From contig NZ_JAUYGV010000006.1 of assembly GCF_030690345.1 (NCBI RefSeq), positions 806,001-870,000 of the forward strand: 64,000 nt of DNA, written 5' to 3'. The DNA is from Rheinheimera sp. Its GTDB lineage: Bacteria > Pseudomonadota > Gammaproteobacteria > Enterobacterales > Alteromonadaceae. The number at the start of each line of letters is the position of its first letter. Position 1 is the first letter of the stretch. Under the pieces are notes generated by a model, which saw nothing but the letters and a program-made list of their open reading frames with translations, did no database searches and was not told the DNA's origin. A program made the translations under genes and the position numbers. This document shows positions 53,406 to 64,000 of the stretch, piece after piece.

Positions 53406-53741
53406 TTATTCTTCGTCGCTGTCGGCTTCAATAATCACCGGAATAGGTTTGCCCATGCTGGTGAGGATCTGGCGTACTTCAGCCGGGATCTGATGCGGGT
53501 TGTCTTTGCGCAGGTCTTCATCGGCAGGCAGTGGCTGGCCGGTAAACGCATGCAAAAACGCTTCGCACAATAATTCGCTGTTAGTTGCATGTCGCAGGTT
53601 ATTTACCTGGCGCCGGGTGCGTTCATCAGTCAGCACTTTCAATACGTTCAGCGGAATAGATACGGTGATTTTTTTTACCAGTTCTGATTTTTTACCGTGT
53701 TCCGCGTACGGGTGAATATATTCCCCATTCCACTTAGCCAT
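53406..53741 (-). CDS. metJ: Methionine repressor MetJ
   Basis: 111 residues, ribbon-helix-helix repressor using S-adenosylmethionine as corepressor. Matches MetJ over its length: [69 protein letters not shown] (E. coli is 105). Divergent from metB with 181 bp between, holding five met boxes; autoregulation and repression of metBLF are expected. Confidence 0.97.
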   Translation of the reverse strand: MAKWNGEYIHPYAEHGKKSELVKKITVSIPLNVLKVLTDERTRRQVNNLRHATNSELLCEAFLHAFTGQPLPADEDLRKDNPHQIPAEVRQILTSMGKPIPVIIEADSDEE

Positions 53742-53845
53742 ATGGTTACCTTGTATTAGTCATTATGTTGTATTGCTTGCGCAAGTGGCGAAATTCTATC
53801 GTGTTATGCCGCTCAGTCAAATAGTGTGCAACAAATAATCATTAT

Positions 53846-53869
53846 AGACGGCTAAATGGTTTGACATCT
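53846..53869. promoter_or_regulatory. Met boxes 1-3 (MetJ operator) over the metB -35
   Basis: Three contiguous 8-mers resembling AGACGTCT: AGACGGCT (53846-53853), AAATGGTT (53854-53861) and TGACATCT (53862-53869). The third overlaps the -35 TTGACA (53861-53866) of the metB promoter. First and third match the consensus well, the middle one is weak. Confidence 0.8.
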
Positions 53870-53888
53870 GTTTTTCTATCATTATACT
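53861..53888 (+). promoter_or_regulatory. metB promoter
   Basis: TTGACA (53861-53866) and TATACT (53883-53888), spacing 16 bp, a near-consensus sigma-70 promoter 35 bp upstream of the metB ATG, flanked on both sides by met boxes. Confidence 0.8.
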
Positions 53889-53891
53889 TTT

Positions 53892-53907
53892 AGACGTCTA
53901 AACATCT
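53892..53907. promoter_or_regulatory. Met boxes 4-5 near the metB start site
   Basis: AGACGTCT (53892-53899, perfect consensus) followed directly by AAACATCT (53900-53907). They cover the expected transcription start, so MetJ bound here would block initiation. Confidence 0.88.
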
Positions 53908-53922
53908 AAATGAGGTTTCACC

Positions 53923-55188
53923 ATGTCAAAGCGCCATGCCGCAACTATCGCTGCCCGAGCCGGTATTGCCCAGGACACGGCTTTTTCAGCGGTTACACCA
54001 CCGTTGTATTTAACCTCAACCTACGAACTAACCGCCTTTAAGCAACCGGGCCAGTATGATTACTCACGCTCGAACAACCCGACACGGGATTTATTAGCTG
54101 AAACCCTGGCCGAGTTAGAAGGCGGGGTAAAGGCTATTGTTACCAGCACCGGTATGTCAGCGTGTTTACTGGCGCTGCAATTATTAACACCCGACGATAC
54201 CTTGGTGATCCCGCACGATTGTTATGGCGGCAGCTACCGTTTATTTACTAACTTAGCGCAGCGTAAAAATGCCTTTAAGTTGTTAGTGGTGAATTTCCAG
54301 CAACCGGACTGCGCAGAGCGGATCAGTGCTGCAAGGCCAAAAATGATCTGGCTGGAAACGCCGTCTAACCCGTTATTACAAATTACCGATGTGCGTGCAG
54401 TGTGCCTGTTAGCGAAGAAACTGCGGGCACTGGTAGTAGTTGATAACACCTTTTTATCACCGGTACTGCAACAGCCGCTGGCATTGGGTGCCGATATCGT
54501 GGTGCATTCCACTACTAAATATATTAATGGCCACAGCGACATTGTTGGTGGTGTGTTGGTGTGTAACAGCCAGCAACTGGGTGATGAGTTAAAATGGTGG
54601 GCCAACTGCCTGGGTATTACCGGCGCGCCCTTTGACAGCTATATGACGCTGCGGGGGCTGCGCACGTTAGAGCCGCGCATTCGTCTGCAGCAGGATAATG
54701 CTGCGCGGGTAGTCGATTTTCTGGCCAAACAACCGCTGGTAGCGAAAGTCTATTACCCGGGCTTGCCGCAGCATCCGGGCCATGCCATTGCTGCGGCGCA
54801 GCAAAGCGGTTTTGGTGCCATGTGCAGTTTTGACTTAGCCGCAGATGCCGCCTTGTTGCCGGTATTTTTCTCTGCACTGCGTTTATTTACCCTGGCGCAG
54901 TCGCTGGGTGGTATTGAAAGCCTGATTTGCCACCCGGGTAGCATGACCCATGCCTCGATGGATGCGCAGGCGCAGCAAACCGCTGGTATAGGCCCGACGC
55001 TAATCCGCTTATCGGTAGGGATTGAACACAGCGATGATTTACTGGCAGATTTACAGCAGGCCTTTAATGCAGTGGCGCAGGCCAGCCAACAGGCTGCTAA
55101 CGCCGGCATAGCCGGTGGCTCTGTAAAGCTAGAGCCTGAACAACAACAGCAGTTTCGGTTAAATCCGGCACTTAGCGCTTTTTGGTAA
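53923..55188 (+). CDS. metB: Cystathionine gamma-synthase
   Basis: 421 residues, PLP enzyme joining O-succinylhomoserine (or acyl homoserine) and cysteine to cystathionine. Landmarks: SRSNNPTRD, STGMSACLLAL, the PLP-binding K199 in HSTTKYINGHSDIVGG, and LGGIESLICHP. Somewhat longer than E. coli MetB (386), with extra residues at the C-terminal end (Gln-rich tail). First gene of metB-metL-metF, repressed by MetJ through five met boxes. Only 6 bp to metL. Confidence 0.94.
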   Translation: MSKRHAATIAARAGIAQDTAFSAVTPPLYLTSTYELTAFKQPGQYDYSRSNNPTRDLLAETLAELEGGVKAIVTSTGMSACLLALQLLTPDDTLVIPHDCYGGSYRLFTNLAQRKNAFKLLVVNFQQPDCAERISAARPKMIWLETPSNPLLQITDVRAVCLLAKKLRALVVVDNTFLSPVLQQPLALGADIVVHSTTKYINGHSDIVGGVLVCNSQQLGDELKWWANCLGITGAPFDSYMTLRGLRTLEPRIRLQQDNAARVVDFLAKQPLVAKVYYPGLPQHPGHAIAAAQQSGFGAMCSFDLAADAALLPVFFSALRLFTLAQSLGGIESLICHPGSMTHASMDAQAQQTAGIGPTLIRLSVGIEHSDDLLADLQQAFNAVAQASQQAANAGIAGGSVKLEPEQQQQFRLNPALSAFW

Positions 55189-55194
55189 TTAATT

Positions 55195-58657
<3,463 letters not shown>

Positions 58658-58660
58658 AAA

Positions 58661-58679
58661 CGCCCGCTTTATGCGGGCG
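58661..58679 (+). terminator. Terminator after metF repeats
   Basis: CGCCCGC (58661-58667) - TTTAT - GCGGGCG (58673-58679), preceded by AAAG and followed by a weak T/A-rich run. It closes the metB-metL-metF unit. Confidence 0.65.
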
Positions 58680-58813
58680 AGATTATTCCCGCCTGTCGGT
58701 ATCAAATGTCACACAATTTCGTTTATAGTCTGATTGGCTGTTGCCGTAAATTGCGGTAAGCTGCTGGAAAAAATTTGCATTAGCAAATGCTGAAGGACTA
58801 GGGGCGTGCTGAG

Positions 58814-61800
58814 ATGTCAGAAGTAACCGCCGCGGCTAAGGTAATGGCCCGAACTATACAATTTTTTCTGCGGCAGCAGCGATTGTTGCTGCTATTGGCT
58901 GCGATTTGCGGCAATATTTTTTTCGTTTATAGCAGCGCCGCCGCACCGGCTCGCTTAGCCGATTATTTCCAGGAAAACTGGACCACCCGTGACGGTTTGC
59001 CGCACAACACCATCAACAGTATTAATCAAAGCACTGATGGCTATTTATGGATAGCCACCTGGGAAGGTGCTGCGCGCTTTAACGGCCGTGAATTTGACAT
59101 GTTCGGCCGTGGCGAACTTACCGGGCTGCCGGACTCCGGTATCCGTACCCTGACCAAAGATCGCAACGGTAATTTGCTGCTGGCCGGCTCCCGTGGCGGT
59201 TTAAGCCGTCGCTCGGCCGACGGCTGGCACAGTTGGCCGGCGTTTTATGTGCTGATCAATGCTGTTAGCCAAAGCAGCAATGATAGTTTGTGGCTGGGTA
59301 CTGAAGGCCAGGGGCTATTTCAGCAAACCGCGGATGGGCGCAGAACGCAATACAGAGTTGCTGATGGTTTAGCCAGCGACGTGATCCACAGCTTGCTGAC
59401 AGACAGCCATGATCGCTTATGGATTGGCTCCGGTAGGGGTTTAGCATGGCTGGATACTACGGCGGCAGAGGCCCGGTTTGTACCGGTCAGCGGCTTACCG
59501 GCAGTGCCGGTGTTTGTGCTGAAACAGTATGGTGACAGTGTTTTAATTGGTACTGAGCGCGGTCTGTATATTTGGCACCAGGGCACAGTAGAACTGTTTA
59601 ATGCCGGTTTGGCAGATATGCCGGTATCAACCTTACTGATCCAGGACAAACAACTGTGGATCGGCACCACAGATCGCGGTTTGTTGCGTTACAGCGAGTG
59701 GGGGCTGGAAACCCTGAGTATGGCCGGTGGTTTGCCGAACAACCGTATTTTGTCGTTATATCTTGACCGGGAAAACAGTGTTTGGGTTGGCACTAACGGC
59801 GGCTTATTCCGCCTGCGGGATGCGCCTTTTGTTACCTATACCGCTGAAAATGGCCTGGTTGGCGACTATGTGCGTGCTGTAATGCCGCACTCTGACGGTT
59901 CAGTTTGGATAGGCACCAGTCAGGGGATCAGTCGTTACTCTGCCACCGGCATTGAGCATATCAATCTGGCTGAGGCCAGCCGTGGCCAATCGGTGTTGAG
60001 CCTGGCAGAGGCGGCAGACGGCTCTGTTTGGATTGGCACTTATTCTGACGGTGCGCTGCAGTGGCGTGATGGCCGCGTGGTGCGCCAATACGACAGAACC
60101 TCAGGTTTATTGGCGAACGAAATTCGCGCCATTTTACCGGATGCCAGCGGCGGCTTGTGGTTAGGCAGCGGCCAGGGATTGAATTACCTCTCTGCACAAG
60201 GCGATTTACAAAACTTCGGCACAGCAGAGGGCTTACCGGCACCTTTTGTGATGGCATTGTATCTGCACAAAGATGGCCGGCTGTTTATCGGCACCGGTGG
60301 CGGCGTGGCCATACGCCACCCTGACGGCAAGATTACGGCTGTGGCTCTGCCGGCGTTGGACGGCGCTGAATACGCCTTTGGTTTTACGCCTGATCCCCTG
60401 AAGGATATATTGTGGATGGCCACAGATCGCGGTTTGGTGGCGTATGATCTCAACAACGGCAGCTTACAAATGTTGGGGCGTAATGTCGGTTTGCCGCTTG
60501 ATAAGGTGTTTCAGGCAGTAGTAGATCGGCAACACAACCTTTGGCTGAGCAGTAACCGCGGTATTTTGCGCTTTGAACGCAGCCAGCTTGACGAGATACT
60601 GGCGGCCAAGCGCAGCGAGCTGGATTATGAACTGTTTGGTGAAGGCGATGGTATGCAAAGTGCCCAGGCTAACGGCGGTTCAATGCCGGCCGCTGCGATG
60701 GCTGCCGATGGCGGCCTTTGGTTTGCCACATCAAAAGGCGCCAGTACGGTACAACCCACAACATTAAAGCGTTTTGCCGCCAATATACCGCCGGTGGTAA
60801 TAGAAGCGCTGCAGGTTAATGGTGTAACCATGGCTCTGGAGCAAGGGCTGCGGCTGGCTGCCGGTGCCAACCGCCTGGAGCTGCAGTTCGCCGGGCTGGG
60901 CTATATTATGCCGCAACGTATTCAGTACCGCACCAAACTACACGGCTTTGACGCCGACTGGGTTGAACGCGGCAGTAATAACAGTGCGGAGTACACTAAC
61001 CTGCCACCGGGACAGTATCAGTTCAGTGTGCGTGCATCTTATCCGCAGGGTGAATGGAGTGCGCAACAGGCCAACTTTAGCTTTGTTATTGCACCGTATT
61101 TTTGGCAACGACCCGGTTTCTGGTTGATTTTTGCCGGTGCCGGCTTGTTATTGGCTGGTATTATGCTGCGTTGGCGCCTTAACACCTTGCGCCGGCGTGA
61201 ACAGCTACTGCGCTGGCAGGTGGCAGAGAAGACCGTTGAACTACAACAGCAGGCTGATCATTTGCGCGCCGTTGATAAAGAACGCTCCGAACTGCTGGAG
61301 CAAATAAAGCGCCAGGCACAGGATTTTGCGTTGCAGGCCAGGTTGGACGCCTTAACCGGTTTGGCTAACCGCAGGGCTTTTGATGAGTCGCTGGCGCGTG
61401 AGTGCGCCAGAGCCAGGCGCACTCAATTGCCGCTGTGCCTGGTGTTGCTGGACATTGATCACTTTAAGCTGGTTAATGATACTTTTAGCCACAGCATTGG
61501 CGATGAGGTGCTGAAGTTAGTCGCCGATACCATTTGCCGCCATTGCCGTGAAGAAGACACCGTAGCACGCTGGGGCGGCGAAGAGTTTGCCGTGTTGCTA
61601 CCCAATACCTCTGTATATGCGGCGGAGGATATTTGTCAGCGGATCCGGCTGGCGATCATGCAGACAGATTACAGTACTCTTGCCGCTGACTTGCATATTA
61701 CCGTCAGTATGGGCATTGCCGGCTTTGCCGGTGAAACGCAGCACGATAAACTGTTGTCACGCTCAGACAGCGCGTTGTACCGCGCCAAGCAAAGTGGCCG

Positions 61801-61825
61801 CAACCGGATCGATATTGCGGTATAG
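58814..61825 (+). CDS. Membrane diguanylate cyclase with two seven-bladed propellers
   Basis: 1003 residues. Signal or anchor near 20-40, then 14 Reg_prop-like repeats (for example LWIATWEGAARFNG, SLWLGTEGQGLFQ, LWIGSGRGLAWL, SVWVGTNGGLFRL), so two seven-bladed propellers; a Y_Y_Y domain (about 680-765); one membrane segment (GFWLIFAGAGLLLAGIML); a short coiled coil; and a GGDEF domain. Active-site GGEEF is at 921-925, and the inhibitory I-site RxxD at 912-915 is present. It senses an extracytoplasmic ligand and makes c-di-GMP. It stands alone. Confidence 0.93.
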   Translation: MSEVTAAAKVMARTIQFFLRQQRLLLLLAAICGNIFFVYSSAAAPARLADYFQENWTTRDGLPHNTINSINQSTDGYLWIATWEGAARFNGREFDMFGRGELTGLPDSGIRTLTKDRNGNLLLAGSRGGLSRRSADGWHSWPAFYVLINAVSQSSNDSLWLGTEGQGLFQQTADGRRTQYRVADGLASDVIHSLLTDSHDRLWIGSGRGLAWLDTTAAEARFVPVSGLPAVPVFVLKQYGDSVLIGTERGLYIWHQGTVELFNAGLADMPVSTLLIQDKQLWIGTTDRGLLRYSEWGLETLSMAGGLPNNRILSLYLDRENSVWVGTNGGLFRLRDAPFVTYTAENGLVGDYVRAVMPHSDGSVWIGTSQGISRYSATGIEHINLAEASRGQSVLSLAEAADGSVWIGTYSDGALQWRDGRVVRQYDRTSGLLANEIRAILPDASGGLWLGSGQGLNYLSAQGDLQNFGTAEGLPAPFVMALYLHKDGRLFIGTGGGVAIRHPDGKITAVALPALDGAEYAFGFTPDPLKDILWMATDRGLVAYDLNNGSLQMLGRNVGLPLDKVFQAVVDRQHNLWLSSNRGILRFERSQLDEILAAKRSELDYELFGEGDGMQSAQANGGSMPAAAMAADGGLWFATSKGASTVQPTTLKRFAANIPPVVIEALQVNGVTMALEQGLRLAAGANRLELQFAGLGYIMPQRIQYRTKLHGFDADWVERGSNNSAEYTNLPPGQYQFSVRASYPQGEWSAQQANFSFVIAPYFWQRPGFWLIFAGAGLLLAGIMLRWRLNTLRRREQLLRWQVAEKTVELQQQADHLRAVDKERSELLEQIKRQAQDFALQARLDALTGLANRRAFDESLARECARARRTQLPLCLVLLDIDHFKLVNDTFSHSIGDEVLKLVADTICRHCREEDTVARWGGEEFAVLLPNTSVYAAEDICQRIRLAIMQTDYSTLAADLHITVSMGIAGFAGETQHDKLLSRSDSALYRAKQSGRNRIDIAV

Positions 61826-61847
61826 CCGCTGACGGCTAATTTTTTAT
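61823..61847 (+). terminator. Terminator after the diguanylate cyclase
   Basis: TAGCCG (61823-61828) - CTGA - CGGCTA (61833-61838) then ATTTTTTATT. The stop codon TAG forms part of the stem. It ends just before the ARG boxes of argC. Confidence 0.75.
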
Positions 61848-61882
61848 TGTATAAAAATTCACTTAAATAGAATAATAATTCT
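61848..61882. promoter_or_regulatory. Pair of ARG boxes (ArgR operator) upstream of argC
   Basis: TGTATAAAAATTCA (61848-61861) and AGAATAATAATTCT (61869-61882, perfectly palindromic) resemble the ARG box TGAAT-N4-ATTCA. Their centres are exactly 21 bp apart, the spacing of paired ARG boxes bound by one ArgR hexamer. The second lies 84 bp before the argC start. Confidence 0.85.
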
Positions 61883-61965
61883 TGAAACTGCATGGCAGCC
61901 GTTCTACACTAGCGGCTGTTTCGTGCTATACCTATACGTTATTTACTGTTCGAGAGCCGTATCCG

Positions 61966-63006
61966 ATGTTATCAACTGACAAATCTTCTTCTTTAGTACG
62001 CAGCATTGTATTAGGTGCTGCCGGTTACAGCGGTGCTGAGCTGGCGGTAATTGTAGCGCGTAACCCTTATTTTGAGTTAGTGGGCGCCTATGCGTCGGCC
62101 GGCCGGGCGGCAGAGCCGTTTTCTTCTTTGTATCCGCGTTATAAACAGCAACTGGATATACTGGTGCAGCCGTGGACAGATGAGCTGGCTGCAGGCTTAA
62201 ACGGCAAGATTGATGTGGCTTTTTTAGCCCTGCCGCATGAAGCCAGCGAGGCGGTAACGCCGTTGCTGTTAGCACAGGGCATAGATGTAGTGGATTTATC
62301 CGGCGCCTTTCGGTTAAAGCAGCCGCAGTTGTATCCGCAGTATTATGGTTATGAACACCAGCATCCTGAACTGTTAGAAGAAGCGGTGTACTCGTTAATG
62401 GAATGGCAGAGCACGCCATTGCCACGGTTAATCTCGGTACCCGGCTGTTATCCAACCGCCTGTACTTTAGCGCTGTTGCCGCTGATCAAAGCCGGTTTGG
62501 TGGCTGATAACTGCATTCCGGTGATCAACGCCACCAGCGGTGTATCCGGTGCCGGCCGAAAAGCGGCACTGAGCACGTCATTTTGTGAAGTAGGCTTAAA
62601 TGCCTATGGCTTTTTTAAACACCGCCACCGGCCGGAAATAGAGCAGAATTTAGGTCGAAAAGTAGTGTTTACGCCGCATCTGGGTAATTTTAAACGCGGC
62701 ATTCTGGCCACCAGTGTGGTCACGCTAAAAGCAGGCGTTACGCCAGAGCAGGTAACTGCCGCCTTCACTAACGCCTATAACGGTAAGCCGCTAGTGCGTT
62801 TAGTCGCGCATTCGCCCAATGTGGCTGATGTTGCCGGTACGCCGTATTGCGATATTCACTGGCAGCAGGATGGCGAGCAGTTAGTAGTGGTGTCGGCCAT
62901 TGATAACTTACTAAAAGGTGCGGCAGCCCAGGCTATGCAAGCGGCTAACGTGCGTTTTGCTAAGCCGGAAACCGCCGGTTTATTTGCTGGGGTGAGCCAT
63001 GAATAA
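61966..63006 (+). CDS. argC: N-acetyl-gamma-glutamyl-phosphate reductase
   Basis: 346 residues from the ATG at 61966. Rossmann motif VLGAAGYSGAEL at the N-terminus and the active-site C161 in SVPGCYPTAC. Third step of arginine synthesis, NADPH-dependent. An earlier in-frame start at 61882 lies inside the second ARG box, so it is rejected. It overlaps argB by 8 bp. Controlled by the ArgR boxes above. Confidence 0.96.
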   Translation: MLSTDKSSSLVRSIVLGAAGYSGAELAVIVARNPYFELVGAYASAGRAAEPFSSLYPRYKQQLDILVQPWTDELAAGLNGKIDVAFLALPHEASEAVTPLLLAQGIDVVDLSGAFRLKQPQLYPQYYGYEHQHPELLEEAVYSLMEWQSTPLPRLISVPGCYPTACTLALLPLIKAGLVADNCIPVINATSGVSGAGRKAALSTSFCEVGLNAYGFFKHRHRPEIEQNLGRKVVFTPHLGNFKRGILATSVVTLKAGVTPEQVTAAFTNAYNGKPLVRLVAHSPNVADVAGTPYCDIHWQQDGEQLVVVSAIDNLLKGAAAQAMQAANVRFAKPETAGLFAGVSHE

Positions 63007-63769
63007 TACCCCTCTGGTACTGAAAATGGGTGGCCGCCTGTTGCAGGACGACAACGCACTGGATGCCTTGCTGGCTGTGTGTGCCGAATTAAAACAGCAG
63101 TATCCGCTGGTACTGGTGCATGGTGGTGGTGATCAGGTGGATCAGTGGCTGGCCAAATTTGGTTTTCACACTGAAAAGCTGGATGGCCAGCGTATTTCAC
63201 CAGCGGAGCAAATGCAGGTGATCGCCGGTGCCTTAGCCGGCGCAGTAAATGCGCATATGGTGGCGCGTTCGGCACTGCAGGGCTTAAAACCGGTCGGTTT
63301 AACGTTGTCTGCCGGTAACAGCTGTCGGTTTGAATTAAATACTAGACTGGGTGCAGTCGGCGTGGCTAAGCCGCAAGACGGCACTTTACTGCAAAACTTG
63401 TTGGCAGGCGGTTTTACACCGGTATTCAGCTCAATTGGCCACGGCGAGCAAGGGCAGTTGTTAAATGTAAATGCCGATCTAGCTGCTGCGGCGATTTGCC
63501 AACTGGTACAGGGGCAACTGGTGTTGCTGACCGACGTACCGGGTATTTTAGATGGCGAAGGTAAGCTTATCAGTGAGCTTAACTCCAGCCAAGCCGCAGC
63601 ATTGGTCACACAGGGCGTGATTAAAGGCGGCATGAAAGTAAAACTGGATGCCGCTTTAGACACTGCTCAGGCGCTGCGACGAAGTATTACCGTCGCGGGC
63701 TGGCAACACCCGCAAGATTTGTTAAATCTGATGCGACAGCAAGCAGTAGGCACGCGCATCGTCTGTTAG
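62999..63769 (+). CDS. argB: N-acetylglutamate kinase
   Basis: 256 residues, amino-acid kinase family: MGGRLLQDD, VHGGGDQVDQWLAKFG, VNADLAAAAICQLV, KGGMKVKLDAAL. Second step of arginine synthesis. ATG 62999 lies inside the argC tail (8-bp overlap), so translation is coupled. Followed by argF 43 bp later, giving the argCBF order common in gammaproteobacteria. Confidence 0.96.
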   Translation: MNNTPLVLKMGGRLLQDDNALDALLAVCAELKQQYPLVLVHGGGDQVDQWLAKFGFHTEKLDGQRISPAEQMQVIAGALAGAVNAHMVARSALQGLKPVGLTLSAGNSCRFELNTRLGAVGVAKPQDGTLLQNLLAGGFTPVFSSIGHGEQGQLLNVNADLAAAAICQLVQGQLVLLTDVPGILDGEGKLISELNSSQAAALVTQGVIKGGMKVKLDAALDTAQALRRSITVAGWQHPQDLLNLMRQQAVGTRIVC

Positions 63770-63812
63770 TCCCTTAAACAAGGATGCCGCACTGGCGGCA
63801 GGTCGATCGAAA

Positions 63813-64000
63813 ATGAGTAAACTGAACCAACTATTGAGTCTGGCTGAATTAAGCCCGGCTACGCTTAACGATTTGCTGAATTTAGCCCTGCAGGTAAAAC
63901 AGCAACCGCAGAAATACACTCAGGCGCTGGCGGGTAAAAGCATAGCGCTGATTTTTGAAAAGCCCTCGCTGCGTACCCGCGTTAGTTTTGATGTCGGTAT
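63813..64000 (+). CDS. argF: Ornithine carbamoyltransferase, N-terminal part (cut by window end)
   Basis: First 62 codons and part of the next: MSKLNQLLSLAELSPATLNDLL, then FEKPSLRTRVSFDVG, the carbamoyl-phosphate-binding STRT-like motif (KPSLRTR) of OTCases. It converts ornithine to citrulline. It follows argB in the ArgR-controlled cluster. The remaining part lies outside the window. Confidence 0.93.
   Translation, partial: MSKLNQLLSLAELSPATLNDLLNLALQVKQQPQKYTQALAGKSIALIFEKPSLRTRVSFDVG

Noticed and set aside
61882..61965. Early start of argC at 61882
   Set aside because: This start lies in the second ARG box and would place the operator in the coding region; the ATG at 61966 matches the family N-terminus.

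Overview
The window looks like chromosomal DNA of a marine or freshwater gammaproteobacterium of the Alteromonadales/Chromatiales type. My best guess is the Rheinheimera/Arsukibacterium group, inferred from protein resemblance and gene order; no 16S is present to prove it. Coding density is high, base composition is fairly even, and there are no IS elements, prophage genes, CRISPR arrays or tRNA/rRNA genes that I can see. The content is mostly core metabolism plus several accessory islands of small exported proteins.

Layout. 1-6120: the end of a PdhR-like regulator, then aceE-aceF-lpdA (pyruvate dehydrogenase complex) closed by a strong terminator. 6174-6888: a YafN/YafO-type toxin-antitoxin pair with a palindrome at its promoter. 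7025-14883: accessory stretch of exported or lipid-anchored proteins (putative zinc protease, small lipoproteins, alpha/beta hydrolase, solute-binding protein, S41 peptidase homologue, EF-hand protein), a Rof-like protein and a small membrane protein preceded by a perfect FNR-type box. 14960-22626: LysR/MFS divergent pair, a large diheme lipoprotein with a repeat-rich upstream region, and LysE plus MocR genes. 22645-25544: three-gene proton-translocating transhydrogenase (pntA1-pntA2-pntB). 25650-34521: HDOD-DUF2256-dusC, M48 peptidase/LemA, glpEG, FliL-like, ubiC-ubiA-DUF192. 34527-40024: HME-type RND metal efflux genes (cusA, cusB) with a Cys/His-rich exported protein and a 2OG oxygenase. 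40130-48826: flavin reductase, an intergenic structured element, an ECF sigma/anti-sigma/coiled-coil operon, lipoproteins, an HD-GYP response regulator, a Gln-rich coiled-coil protein, a DUF2007 zinc-ribbon protein and YjaG. 48843-53336: rsmD, then ftsY-ftsE-ftsX and rpoH. 53406-58561: metJ divergent from metB-metL-metF. 58814-61825: a two-propeller diguanylate cyclase. 61966-64000: argC-argB-argF (argF cut by the window end).

The clearest regulatory logic is readable directly. Met boxes in two clusters sit over a strong promoter between metJ and metB. Two ARG boxes with 21-bp centre spacing lie before argC. Most strikingly, a perfect CIRCE operator (HrcA site) lies immediately upstream of rpoH, suggesting that sigma-32 synthesis itself is under HrcA control here. 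Other second-look items are tandem copies of the 3' end of metF after its stop codon, a repeat-rich promoter region before the diheme lipoprotein, palindromic operator candidates before lemA, yafN and the lysR gene, and a metal-efflux operon lacking its outer-membrane channel but carrying a cysteine-rich exported protein.
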